Below, in pieces: positions 1-11,643 of a DNA stretch of 64,000 nt. The position numbers and the translations under genes were made by a program. Location of the stretch: the NCBI RefSeq assembly GCF_001723175.1, contig NC_064651.1, positions 4,030,001 through 4,094,000 of the forward strand. The letters run 5' to 3'. The notes beneath the pieces were generated by a model. It saw nothing but the letters and a program-made list of their open reading frames with translations. It was not told the DNA's origin and did no database searches. Numbering within the stretch: position 1 is the stretch's first letter; each line of letters begins with the position of its first letter. Origin of the DNA: Penicillium oxalicum (Eukaryota > Ascomycota > Eurotiomycetes > Eurotiales > Aspergillaceae).

Positions 1-1434
1 CAAGAAAACAGAGTGTCGAGGATCCATTGCCAAAAAGATGTCCATTTGTCTGGTTCCTGAGTGCCTGCTGCCCAGCCAGGAACCAGGACCAGCGGAGAGG
101 CTCACTGCGTCGGCGGGAGCGCAAAATGAGGAACCATCAGGAATTGATCGTATGGGCGTCGGTGCATCCTTACTGTCTGATACTATACTTCAGTACTGCA
201 GTATGCACTCTATCGAGCAGAGTAGTACTCTTTGTATTTCATCCGAGAGTACTACAACTGTCAAAGTGGTGTACTCCATGCGCCTTGTCGGTGACTCGGT
301 ACCAACTCCGGTACGGAGTCGGCCGTGGTTGATAGAAATTCCCAGCCCAAACCGCATGAACGGATCCATCGATTAAGATTTCTGTTGCTCCTCATCATTC
401 ATCGGCGCGTTTCCCCTTTTTGCGACTCCACTCGTTCTTCTGGGCTGCGCGCACTCTGAACCGTGAACCGGGTGGCCCCAACGCCCGGCTTGAGAGTCCT
501 CACGCCAACATTGAATTGCTGAACTCAATGATCACCGATCGCCTCCTCCCTCCTCAAGACTCTCACCACTCGGGACCTGACAGGCGTCCGTGACTCCTGT
601 CCAGCCGATTGGCAACGCCTCCAAAGACACCGGTTTCATTTCCTCCCCGTGGTACCTGGTACCTGGCCCGCCGACAGTGGAACGGACTGGCAACTGACGG
701 GACTCACCTCAAACCAATTTCATCTTTTTCGATCTCTCACACCCCCTTCGGCCCCGCCCTCTCGTCTTTCTTGACTCTTGACTCCTGCCCCCCCCTCTCT
801 CTCTTCGACTCTCACTAGTACCTCCTCTCCCCCATTGAACCTGTCTCTTTTTCCTTTCTTTTTCTAACTCTGTCGCGAGGGACTTTGTCGTTCTCCTTCA
901 TTCCTATTCCCTCACTGCATCCTCGTGCACTGGATTGTAGACTCTCCTCTCACCCGACGATACCCTCTTTCGCCCAACGTCCCCCCCCCCTTAATTCGGA
1001 CCATCGTATCTCTCCGTATATCCCCATTCGGGCTAATTGTGCTGTTCCTGACCCGCTCGCTCTTTTGGGCTCCTTTTTTTTCGTGTCCGCGCCAAATTTC
1101 CCGCTTTTGTCGACCGCCCCTCGACTCACTCACCCCTTGGTGGTGCTCGGCGCGCACCTGACCGTCTCTTTTCCTGACAATCGCGCTCCTAGGGACCAGA
1201 GTTGCAGGCGTATACAATCCGACCTCTGTCTCTCGCTCGAGGCTGGGCACAACCGACCGCTGGATCTATCCCGACGCGTCGCCGTTCCACCAGTGTGTTT
1301 ATCATTCTTTCAGAACCTGCAGCGCACCACGACTGCTGGGTGGAACGATTCAGCAATTGCGGCCCATCACCGTACGCTCAGCACCACTTGGTTCCGGGGA
1401 GATCACCTTCGTTGGCCCGTCGCCGATTCACACC
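1..1434. other. Intergenic / RasGAP promoter and 5' leader
   Basis: No gene is supported here. Reading frames in this stretch have no conserved motifs and overlap one another. From about 720 to 1110 the plus strand is strongly pyrimidine-rich (runs of C and T), a common feature of Eurotiales promoters and leaders just upstream of a start codon, so it most likely belongs to the RasGAP gene that starts at 1435. Confidence 0.6.
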
Positions 1435-4051
1435 ATGTCGGTCGCGACCATGCTTCAACCAGCCTCGAGAATGTCTCGAGCCTCCTCTTCCTCGTCCTCC
1501 TCATTTCAGCCCGTCGCCCGACAAAACACCATGTCCTCGCACGACACGCGGTCCATCCGCCAATCCAAGCGGATGTCCGTGACTGCGCTTTACCTTTCCA
1601 TGTCCGCGAAAGATCGAGACTTGGAGATCTCCGATGACCTAGCCCGAGGTATGTGGAGGGAAGACCTTCAAAGCGGACAGTGAGCGCTCGCGGGCGCCGC
1701 AGCAGGGGAGACAAAGCTGACAGGCAGGATACATGTAGCCCAGAAATATCTCCGTGAGCTCAAGTCCAAAATTTCGTCACAGTCCAAGAAGAACTTCGTC
1801 CTGGAGAAGGATGTGCGGTATCTGGATTCGCGCATTGCCCTGCTGATTCAGAATCGCATGGCACTGGAAGAGGTAAGCGATTCGGTCCGCATGATGTTCC
1901 TCCGAGGGATCGCCCTCGCCGAAGAGTCCCCAATCCTTGATCGCTATGGACAGAGGCATGCTCATTTGACTTGTTCCCGAATAGCAAAATGAAGTCGCCA
2001 GTCATCTGGACGATACGGCCGACCCCGCAGAGGGATTCTTTCCCAACGACGAACGAACGCAAAAGTACGGCAACTTGCTTTTCCTCCTCCAGTCCGAACC
2101 GCGTCACATTGCACACCTGTGCCGATTGGTCTCCATGGCCGAGATCGATTCACTGCTGCAGACCGTCATGTTCACGATTTATGGAAACCAATACGAGAGT
2201 CGCGAAGAGCATCTCCTTCTCACCATGTTCCAATCTGTGCTCACCTATCAGTTCGACAATACCCCTGAATACTCCTCTCTGCTGCGCCAGAACACTCCAG
2301 TCTCCCGAATGATGACCACGTACACCCGTCGGGGTCCTGGTCAGAGCTACCTGAAACAGATTCTGGCCGAGCGTATCAACTCGTTGATTGAGCTGCAGGA
2401 TGTCGACTTGGAGATTAATCCTCTCAAAGTGTACGAGAGCATGGTGAAGCAGATCGAAGAAGAGACCGGCTCGCTTCCCGACTACCTGGCTCGCTCGGTG
2501 ACCGCCGAAGATGCCGCCGACAATGAGCAGGTGCAGGCTATTATTGCGCCTCGCCTGAAGATGTTGACCGATATCGCCAACGGGTTCCTGACAACGATCA
2601 TCGAATCGGTCGACGAGGCGCCGTACGGGATTCGATGGATTTGTAAACAGATCCGCAGTCTGTCCCGGCGCAAGTATCCGGATGCCCAGGATCGCACCAT
2701 CTGCACCCTGATCGGAGGTTTCTTTTTCCTGCGTTTTATCAATCCAGCGATCGTCACTCCTCGCTCATACATGTTGATCGATGCTGTGCCCACCGACAAG
2801 CCCCGCCGAACCCTGACCCTGATCGCGAAGATGCTGCAAAATCTGGCCAACAAGCCGTCCTACGCCAAGGAGCCGTATATGGCCAGTCTGCAGCCTTTCA
2901 TCGAGGAGAATAAGGAGCGGGTCAACAAGTTCCTTCTGGACCTGTGCGAAGTCCAAGATTTCTACGAAAGTCTGGAGATGGACAACTACGTGGCTCTCTC
3001 GAAGCGCGACCTTGAGCTGCAGATCACGTTGAATGAGATGTACGCTACGCATGCGCTTTTGGAGAAGCATAGCCTGGCTCTGGCTCAGGATCAGAATTCT
3101 CACCTTTCCTTACTGCTGCAGGAACTGGGCGCGGCGCCGCCCCAGGTTCCCCGCAAGGAGAACCGAACCATTACCGTGCCTCTCTTCAGCCGATGGGAAA
3201 CTGCTTTGGATGACTTGACGGCCGCATTAGACATCACTCAAGAGGAGGTGTTCTTCATGGAAGCCAAGTCCACTTTTGTTCAGATCCTTCGCTCTCTCCC
3301 ACCCAATTCTTCCGTGGCTCGTCGTCCTTTGCGCCTTGACCGGATTGCCGAGGCCGCTGCCACGCTTAAGAATGATGCTGTTATGGTGCGAAAGGGAATC
3401 CGCACGATGGAACTCCTAAGTCAATTGCAAGACATGGGTGTCATTGATCGCTCCGATGAGTTCAGCTTGCTCCGCGACGAGGTGGAGCAGGAGCTGGTGC
3501 ACCTGGGCTCTCTCAAGCATCACGTGCTCGAGGAGACCCGCAAATTGGAGGATGTGTTTGCCACGATTCGGGATCACAATGAGTATTTGGTTGGCCAGCT
3601 GGACACGTACAAGTCCTACCTGCACAACGTGCGCAGCCAATCCGAGGGTAAAACTCGGAAACAGCAGAAGCAACAAGAGTTGGGACCGTACAAGTTCACG
3701 CATCAGCAATTGGAGAAGGAGGGAGTTATTCGGCGGAGCAACGTCCCAGAAAACCGTCGCGTCGGGCCAACATTTACTTCATGTTCAAGAGCCCGCTCCC
3801 TGGGACCTTTGTGATCAGTCTCCACTACAAAGGTGAGTCGATATTTGGAAACTGGGGAGATCCCATTCGAATGATTGCTAACTGGTACAGGTCGCGCTCG
3901 AGGCTTGCTGGAGCTGGATCTCAAACTGGACGATCTTCTTGAGATGCAAAAGGACAACCTAGAGGATCTCGATTTGGAGTATGTTCAGTTCAACGTCACC
4001 AAGGTACTGACCTTGTTGAACAAACGATTTGCACGCAAGAAGGGATGGTAA
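1435..4051 (+). CDS. gapA: Ras GTPase-activating protein, GapA/Sar1 type, with apparent frameshift
   Basis: Stimulates GTP hydrolysis by Ras at the cell cortex. Exons are 1435-1648, 1739-1872, 1985-3832 and 3891-4051; introns are GT-AG and in phase. The start is the first in-frame ATG, in a good context (caccATG). The RasGAP domain covers roughly residues 130-450. It has an arginine-finger loop [11 protein letters not shown] (Arg about 217) and the signature [12 protein letters not shown] near residue 365. The C-terminal RasGAP_C region continues from about residue 600 to the end. The finger arginine argues for an active GAP rather than an IQGAP, which lacks it. In exon 3 the frame breaks at 3755-3764, where CGTCG is repeated in tandem. 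Without the extra 5 nt the frame reads on into [11 protein letters not shown] and the last exon (783 aa in all); as written, it stops at 3814. This could be a real mutation or an assembly error. Confidence 0.85.
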
Positions 4052-6136
4052 ACGGGACCACTCCAACCAACAATAATTCTTTCCTCTGTTTGCCGTGCAA
4101 AGACAAGCACTGCCCCTCGCGGGCCCTAATGTTATGATGGATGAGCTTGAGGGAAAGACATTGGTGCACTCACATTGCGTTCTCTGCCCGTTCATCAGGA
4201 TTCGGCACAGAACACGCTCATATTATGATCTCTGATGGACATGAAATTCACCACGCGATACAGTCCGATGCCGATCCGTCCACGGCGCATGGAACGGAGG
4301 GCTGGAATGAGGCACCCGGGGTGACTTGATCATCGCTGTTTCTTTTCTCTTCCAGAATGCTTTACGTTCCGGTCTGAGCGCAACCGATGCGGTACATTTC
4401 GCTTTTCTTGTCAACATGACTGGTGAACTTGGGCCTGGACGATACTCAGCACCGCACGCTGGTGGAAGACGAATGGTCCGGGATTTCTGCTGGCTCAGAT
4501 TCCGGTACTGATCTTCCGAATGATCGAATGATCGCACGACAAGATGTTTTTCAATCGGTTTTCTTATTTGCCCCCTAATTTATTTTTTTTCTTCTCTTTT
4601 TTTGGTCTCGTGATTCACCCGTTTGTGTGTCCAACCGATCTAATGGCCAGTTATACCCAACGCAAGATTCTCATGTACTTCAATCCTGTCTCTCTAATAT
4701 ATTATCTGTTTTTCCCATCTGCTGTGAGATTTTTTCTTCTTCCATTGCTCCGATCGGTCGAGTCTTGTTAGTCGGGACTTTGCTTAATGAGACGAACTCT
4801 CTCTCGAGCGAGAAGACGATGATGTTCTTCTTCCATTTTGTTGACTTGTGCAGCGAGACTGTCTGTGTCTGGCCGACGGTCTCTCTTTGTCGTTTATGGT
4901 TGCCCTGTATGTCGTGTATAATATAATCATCATTTTGTTCCATTGTCATTGATTGTGGTTTCCTCTCCAGGTGAGACCCCTGCCTTCGCCAACACGGATC
5001 ATTCCTTGGGCCGAGATAATTGCTTGACCTCCTTTGGTCTCTCGGATTTACTGGTTGTTCACGCCGGGTCACTGTTACTTGTCAGCTCTAAACTGGCTGT
5101 GATCAAAAGGTGGGCAGCGAGACTCCAGGCATTCGGGCTTGGCAAGCGGGAGTTCCAGACTGACATCAAAGTTAGCGGTCTCCAGCTGGCTGGTTCCGAG
5201 TGACTAGGAAGAATTTGGCTAGTCGAGTCCACCCGTGGGCCTCTTCAGGCCGTCGCCGCGAGCGTGGATTTGCTTGGAAGAGATGAATGCATGATAGAGT
5301 GCACACCGTCCGTCCTAGGGCGATTGCGTCCTAGCGCCCTGTCCCTGGAGTGGACACCTACCGACACCGCCTCCTTTCCCCTGACAACCATCTACGCTCA
5401 CGGCGCGTCCTGTACGCTTACTCTAGACGGACATCTGGGCTGGGTGCTGACTATAGGTCTGATGGGCAGAGTGGCGGCCGCATCGCCGATGATGGCATCG
5501 ACAACCAAGCACCTCTACGCTGGCCTGTCGATCACCCGATGGAACGTAGAGGTCCAGTGCGTTTATGAGTAATGTTGCCACCCTTCGCACTGCCCGGTTA
5601 CTCTTTTGAGCTGGCAAAGCTTGGAGCGCTTGAGTAGGCCAATCTCAACGTGTTGAAACGTGATGTGGCCTTGGATGGTGACGATAGAGGTGAACCTGTG
5701 TCTCAATCTGGACGTATGTAGCGATAAAGCGACAGTCAGAGCGCGGAGCCCTAGGCCCAAGTATGTCAGAGGCGGCTCAGCCTGGCCAGCGATGAATGAG
5801 TCTCATGGGACAGGAACCTCTGCTTTCTATTCTCATTTGAGCCATTCGGCGTACATCTCCTTCCAAGAAGAGATTGTGCCATAGAGGGTTTGCTCAGCAA
5901 GTCCTCGGCTGTTGTTGTTCAACCTCGAACGGAGTGGCCACCTGCAGTCCCGCCTTCGAACCCACTCCAGGCTCTCTCCATCGTCTCCACTCTCCTCCTT
6001 TACTTTCTGCCCCTCCGACTTCTTTTCATCCTCACCCTCTCCCTCCTTGGTGTGATTCTCTCCCCTTTTCTTCTTTTCTTCTTTTCCACTCTTTGTCTTT
6101 CCCCCCTTCTCTCATTCTCCCTCCATCTCTATCAAA
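4052..6136. other. Intergenic: RasGAP 3' region and sec14 promoter
   Basis: I see no supported gene in this 2.1 kb. There are T-rich runs near 4560-4610. A long CT-rich tract at about 5960-6131 ends directly at the sec14 start codon and is probably its core promoter and leader. Confidence 0.6.
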
Positions 6137-7482
6137 ATGGCGGCCCCTACCGAGCAGAAGCTGCCCACCGATCCCAAGTACGATCACTACGACTTCCCGA
6201 CCATCGCAGCGGAGCCGCAAGATGGTCACCCTGGCCACACGACCCCCGAACAGGATGCGAAGGTACATCAGCTGCGGACCATGCTCGAGCAGCAAGGTTT
6301 CACAGAGCGCTTGGACACTCTGACCCTGTTGCGATTCTTGCGCGCCCGCAAGTTTGACGTTGAACTGGCCAAGGCCATGTATGTTGTTTTTTCCTTCCCC
6401 GAACGTGGCGGACCTGTGGGGAATCAGGGGAAGAGCCCTTGTTGGATGACCAACGGTGCCAGAGGAGTTGCGCGTGGTCGTTCTCGCAGCGGACGGGAAG
6501 CGCTCAGCCGCCCTTCTCACCTTGTCCCCTTGCGGATCAACGACTTTCTCCATCCTGCTTCGTCGGAAGCTAATCCGAGTGGCGCTTCTCGATAGGTTCA
6601 TCAACTGTGAGGAGTGGCGCAAGAAGTTTGGCACGGACGACCTGCCTCGCACCTTTGAATACCCCGAAAAGCCCGAGGTCTTCAAGTTCTACCCCCAGTA
6701 CTATCACAAGACCGACAAGGTATGGCTTTGGCTCCTTTCAACCCACCCACTCCATCCTGTGTTTTTTTTTCCCTTTGGTTGTCTCTTGGTGCGTGGGGGA
6801 GAATGTGGGACTGACACAAGAGGATTTTCCCACCCCGCAGGATGGCCGTCCCGTGTACATTGAGAAGCTCGGCAAGATCGACCTGAATGCGATGTATAAG
6901 ATCACCACTGCCGAGCGTATGCTGCAGAACCTGGTCTGCGAGTATGAGAAGGTGGCCGACCCTCGCCTCCCCGCCTGCTCTCGCAAGGCCGGCAAGCTGC
7001 TCGAGACCTGCTGCACCATCATGGACCTCAAGGGGGTCGGTGTCACCAGCATTCCCTCTGTCTACGGCTACGTGCGCCAGGCCTCGGAGTTTTCTCAAAA
7101 CTACTACCCCGAGCGTCTCGGCAAGTTATACCTGATCAATGCCCCTTGGGGCTTCAGCAGTGCTTTCTCCGCGGTCAAGGGTTTCTTGGACCCCATCACG
7201 GTGAAGAAGATTCACGTTCTCGGCTCCGGTTACAAGAAGGAGCTTCTGGCTCAGATTCCCGCCGAGAATCTCCCCGTCGAGTTCGGCGGTACTTGCCAAT
7301 GCTCCGGTGGCTGTGAGTTCTCCGACATGGGCCCTTGGCAGGAATCCGAATGGGCTCGCACACCTGCGTGGGCCCAGCCTGCAACAGAGAAGGCGGGTGC
7401 CGAGGCCGTGATCCAAAATGAGGACCCCGGTTACGTGAAGAAGGATGTCGAGGGTCAGGAGGGGGTTCAGACTAGTGCATAG
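6137..7482 (+). CDS. sec14: Sec14 phosphatidylinositol/phosphatidylcholine transfer protein
   Basis: Transfers PI and PC between membranes and keeps the lipid balance needed for Golgi secretion. Exons are 6137-6378, 6596-6719 and 6841-7482, giving 335 aa, close to yeast Sec14 (304 aa). A CRAL-TRIO N-terminal helix bundle lies at about residues 45-95 ([15 protein letters not shown]). The CRAL-TRIO lipid-binding domain lies at about 115-280 and includes the gate region [18 protein letters not shown] and the stretch ENLPVEFGG. The start ATG (aaaATGgcg) follows a CT-rich leader. Intron 1 is 217 nt, long for this window, and is placed so that the join gives [11 protein letters not shown] as in the family. 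The C-terminus carries an acidic, low-complexity extension. The family assignment is firm; orthology to the single essential yeast Sec14 rather than a Sec14-like paralogue is an inference from close similarity throughout. Confidence 0.92.
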
Positions 7483-8385
7483 ATATCACAAGCTTTCAGT
7501 GGGACCAGTGGAGTCACAGCAAACAAATTTATAGACACAGTTCCCAATTTTTAAACACTTTGTGTTTTTTTTCTTTTTCTTCGCCCTTATCGTTGCCGGC
7601 CATGTCCCCCTTGTGCATCCTGTCAGCTCGATGGAGTGCTTCCCTTGGGCTGCCCTCTGACAGCACCCCCGTCGCTCTGTATATGGTGAGAGGGAGTCCA
7701 TGTCTGTGCTCGCTCGTGCTTGATATCGCAATCTCCCTCCGGTCCGGGCTTCCCCTTTGACGGAGTGAGGAACATCCATTTTTATCGACATTGAGGCGGG
7801 CAGGCGAGGGGGGGGAAACGAAAAAAGAAGAGCGACACGAGACCTAGGACCTACCAGGTTTTCAATTACGCTTGGTGCAAAGGCAGACAATGTCAAATTA
7901 TCAAAAGTACCTATTCAGGCACCTCTGTTGATTCAAGCCCGTCCAGTATGACCCGTGGTCTGGACTTCTTCTTTACCCGCTATTGTTTTCCATTATTCTT
8001 CGATTCTCCATATATGGTTGATGTATTTTCTTCAGATGTATTTAATCCAACCCTCTACTTTATAAATGAAAGATCGATTTCACTTTTACAGGATTGAAAA
8101 GAGTGAATTGGAGGGGGCCCAAAAGCCGGACAATATAGCACAACAAATTGGTATCATGATCCTGAACCTGCCCTCGGGGGGAGGTTTCCATAACCGTAAA
8201 CGCCTTGAATAGTCTCAACCAGGAGACTCGTGTGAAAAGTGCAAGAAGAGAAGAAAAGGAAGAGGAAGAGAAACAAGAAACCACCACTGTCGCCATACCA
8301 CATTCCTGGGGCAAACCACTTCCTCTGAAATGGTCCTTGGGGAAAACAAAACAACCCCCTTTGTGCTATCGACAGACGTGCCATT
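7483..8385. other. Convergent 3' region between sec14 and mis14
   Basis: Holds the 3' untranslated regions of two convergent genes. It is AT-rich around 7980-8110. I see no gene or structured RNA in it. Confidence 0.6.
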
Positions 8386-9446
8386 CTACATCTTCTCCAC
8401 CACCTCAGCCGCCCGGCCCGCTCGTTCGGCTTTGCCCACCGTCGTGGCCAACGCGTTGCCGTCGGAACCATGTTCCGCCCCGGCCTCGCCTTCTGCTTCG
8501 CCTTGCAGTCGCTGCAGCGTCCGGAGAGCGTTCTCGTAGACCTCGGCGACGTCCCCGTTTCGCCAGCGCTCGGCTTCTTCGGCGGTGTTGAATGAAATGT
8601 CTAGTTTCCATGACGGATGGGCGTGAAGGAGAGAATCACGGTCGATGCGACGTCGTTTCGAGGCTCGGGTTTCGGAGGTTTGGTCCGCATCCATCTGACC
8701 GGTCTCTGTTATCTCTTTACCGAGCGACTTGCGGGTTGAACGCTGGTTTTGAGCGGGACTCTGAGCTTGAGCTTGGTCCTCGTTCTCGTCCTCGTCCACG
8801 TTCTGATCTGGATCCTCTGCGTCACTTCCGTCTTCTTCCTTGGTCTCTTCCGCGATCAACCCGGCCAGTTCGCGAGCATACGCTCGGGCTGCTTTCCGGG
8901 GGGCATCGCGGCGTAATTGCGCGACCGTCGTCGTGAGCGATTCCAGCTGGGCGTATAGAGTACTCACGCGCGATGCGAGCTCGGAATCAAACGGTTCATA
9001 TTCCACGGTTTCTGGCGCAGTGAACGCCGCGGGAAATGGAAAAGCAGGGGAGGTTGAATCCAAGCCGTTGATACTGATCGACGAGGAGGCGGTTGTAAAG
9101 GTGCGGGTGATGTACTGGGGACGGTAGATCACAATCTCGGCATTAGTGTTTTGAATCTCCAACGGGAAGGCAAGGGGGGTCTGCTTTTTATTGAGGAGTG
9201 TCTGTCCAGCCCACGAAGAAAAGGGAAGAAAGACCCTCCGCATGAAGAAGCCATTTTCCAGAGCCCTACCTCGTCCACTAGTTCGCGAACGCGCTCGCGC
9301 ATCGGATCGGGCTGATCATCGTTGGTTGCGGATGGCGGGAGATTGAGATCTAGTTTTCGCCGAGACAGAGCGACCGTGTTGGCGTAAAGGTAGGTGAAGT
9401 CGGCGGGCGACTGGAGCTCGACTTTGCGATAGTGCGGTGCGGCCAT
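8386..9446 (-). CDS. mis14: Kinetochore protein Mis14/Nsl1 (MIND complex)
   Basis: Subunit of the Mis12/MIND complex, which links the inner centromere to Ndc80 at the kinetochore. Exons on the minus strand are 9446-9270 and 9201-8386, with a 68-nt GT-AG intron; the product is 330 aa. The N-terminal block (YRKVELQSPADFTYLYANTV, then MRERVRELVDE) and the following TLLNKKQTPLAFPLEIQ match the fungal Mis14 family as I know it. The C-terminal half has a heptad-like stretch (SRVSTLYAQLESLTTTVAQL) followed by an acidic low-complexity segment (residues about 190-215), a basic patch SKRRRID and a final helix rich in Glu and Ala. It is divergently arranged with the next gene and shares a 0.6-kb promoter region with it. 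Confidence 0.8.
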
Positions 9447-10043
9447 GACGGGTGGCCTTTCAGACTGGAGTGGAGGTCTGTTGGTTGTGTTTCTTTAGCC
9501 AAGTGTGACGGGGATTGCGATCCGCGGAATTGCGACGCGTATCACGAGAACAAGACGAGGCTTGGCGAGATCCGTTTTTTGGCAGCGATTCCCGCCCTCT
9601 TCACTTCTCCCCCGCAACTTCGTCATCGGGCGCCTGCGCCTCATACTCTAATTCCTCGATCTGCTCTCTCTCCCAGACACCATTTCCGGTCTTTGAATGG
9701 GCTCTCAGATTGTTAGCTTACTACACCTAATTGATTCACTCCTTGTTACTTTATTTTGTTTTTATTTTTCCACAATTACCTGGCGCACTGCGTGGACCAG
9801 CTTGAAGTCCCAATTCGCTGGCGACGGATCATCCAATCTGTGGTCGCTCGAGCCCCTGTTCGACACTTCCAAGTGTGGCTGAGGCATAGTGATGCAATCA
9901 ACCCCATCAGGCTGCCGACGAATCTAGTGCCTTCCGACCCTTGGAGAGAAGAGCACACAACACAACAGACCTCAGTGACCTCGGTCGAGGCGCTCTTTCT
10001 GGATTTACCCTTGGTTCGTCCCGCCCCCGTTCGAGCGATACCA
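9447..10043. promoter_or_regulatory. Shared divergent promoter region (mis14 / Mug65-like)
   Basis: 597 bp between two divergent start codons. It contains an AT-rich core near 9715-9780 that could serve one or both genes. The open frame upstream of 10044 has no family match, so I treat it as leader sequence. Confidence 0.45.
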
Positions 10044-11643
10044 ATGGCCGACACGAGCGGCATCACTCTGGTGGACAACACGGTCCCGACGCAACAGCCG
10101 CTGAGTGGATCATCTTCGCGACAGCCCTCGACAGTCGGTCGCCAGAGCAGCCTAACAAGGCACCTGAGCCGCACGGCCGTATCTGATCACTTGGCCAGGA
10201 GAAAATATGCGAAATGGCAACCGGAAAGGCTAGGGGTGGCGTCCGATACAGAACGTTCTCCGAGCAGAGAAGGGTCTCGATTGCGGCGACCGATCTCGAC
10301 ATCAAGCTCGAGTGCTCCAGCCAGCCGACGCTCTTCACAACAGGGAAATAGTGTCGCTGCTGCAAATACCGGTCTCCCTGAACATGATGGGGCTGGTTCC
10401 ACTCATGTTCATACGCGGACCACGACTGATGAAGCAGTCCAATCTAATGATGGTCATGGTCATGGTCAAGCGTCGACCACAGCCGGCCACATCACAGAGC
10501 TTTCTGAGCTCGACATACTCTACGAGAATCAGCGAGGCTGGTTCTTCTTCGGAATCCCACTCTACTCGCATAGCTCGCTCCTCAACTTCGACCCCCCGGC
10601 GTGGATGACGCAGGATAAACGTCCGAGCGCCGTGAATATCACCAACGCCCAGGTGCCCGATCCAAGCTGGGAATGGGCATGGCGAACGTGGTATGTCGAT
10701 ATGTCGGGCGACGTTGATGAGCAGGGCTGGCAGTATGCATTCTCATTTACCACCTCCAAGTGGCACGGCACACATCCCTGGTTCCACTCGTTTGTTCGAC
10801 GACGGCGCTGGGTGCGACTTCGGACAAAGGCGTTGGAGAGACGGCATCGCGGCCAGTCCGGGTTTGAACAAGCGCACATGCTCAATGAGGACTATTTCAC
10901 AATACACTCCTCCAAAGCGCGTGGTCGAGAGCAAAGTCTCGCGGGGTTGTCGAGAGTGGGAACAGGATTCTTGAGTCGGGTGGGCACTGCGGAGGAGGAG
11001 CCTCAAACAGAAGAGATTTCGGACATTCCTAGTCTTCTCCGCGCCATGAAACAGACGTCTATTGATCGGGAGAGGATCGACGCGCTGAAGAAGTTTGTTA
11101 ACGATGGTGGGGAGGAGCTGTATTACCTGGCTGACAAGGTTCGGACCCCCGGATTCACTCCAGTTGACCCTTTATTTGCGATTCCCTTGTCCCAACAAGG
11201 TACTTTTTTTTGGTCGACACATTACTACGAACCATTCTCACAGTTTCCCTCTTCCTATTTAGGTGCCCCAGATCATGACCATGTTTCTCTTCCAAGCTTC
11301 TCGCTGGCAAGTCATCACCTATTTCAACAAGACCATCTACGACCTCCATCGACGAATTTCCAGCTCAACCAGCGAGGACAAGGACAAACTGGAGCGGAAA
11401 CGAGACAGCCTCATCCGTGCCGTGGAAGCCGGAAAACAGCACGTCACGGGCCCGGACGTCTTGGCCGATGATCAAAGCAATGCGGCCGCGCAACTCCTGG
11501 ATTTGACCCCCGTCTCGAGGCAGGATAGTCTCTTATCCAAGCGCGCAAAGTGTACCAACCAACCATTGAAAGTCATGAAGATGGGGGCGATCAAAGGGAT
11601 TCCTAAAGAAGCAGAGGTTGGGAGGGAACATCATATCTATTAA
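10044..11643 (+). CDS. Dysferlin-domain protein, Mug65/Spo73-like
   Basis: Fungal protein with peroxin/dysferlin (DysF) domains, related to the meiotically up-regulated Mug65 of fission yeast and to the prospore-membrane protein Spo73 of budding yeast. A membrane-associated role is inferred only. Exons are 10044-11138 and 11263-11643, 491 aa. The N-terminal 150 residues are Ser/Thr/Arg-rich and probably disordered. DysFN begins near residue 160 (YENQRGWFFFGIPLY). The DysFC-like part follows with WEWAWRTWYVDM and WFHSFVRRRRWVRLR. The intron was chosen with donor GTTCGG at 11139 because the join DKVPQIMTMFLFQ keeps the frame and restores a conserved block. The better-looking donor at 11200 does not keep the frame. 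The start is the ATG at 10044 (accaATGgcc); the frame is open further upstream but without conserved sequence. Confidence 0.78.

Noticed and set aside
885..1637. 250-codon plus-strand frame overlapping the RasGAP start
   Set aside because: It is a different frame over the RasGAP leader and first exon, with a Ser/Pro/Leu-rich product from a CT tract.
3761..3789. A tiny intron as explanation of the RasGAP frame break
   Set aside because: The only GT-AG span is 29 nt, too short for a fungal spliceosomal intron, and it would remove conserved residues.
1435..4051. Reading the RasGAP as an IQGAP scaffold
   Set aside because: No calponin-homology domain or IQ motifs, and the arginine finger lost in IQGAPs is present.
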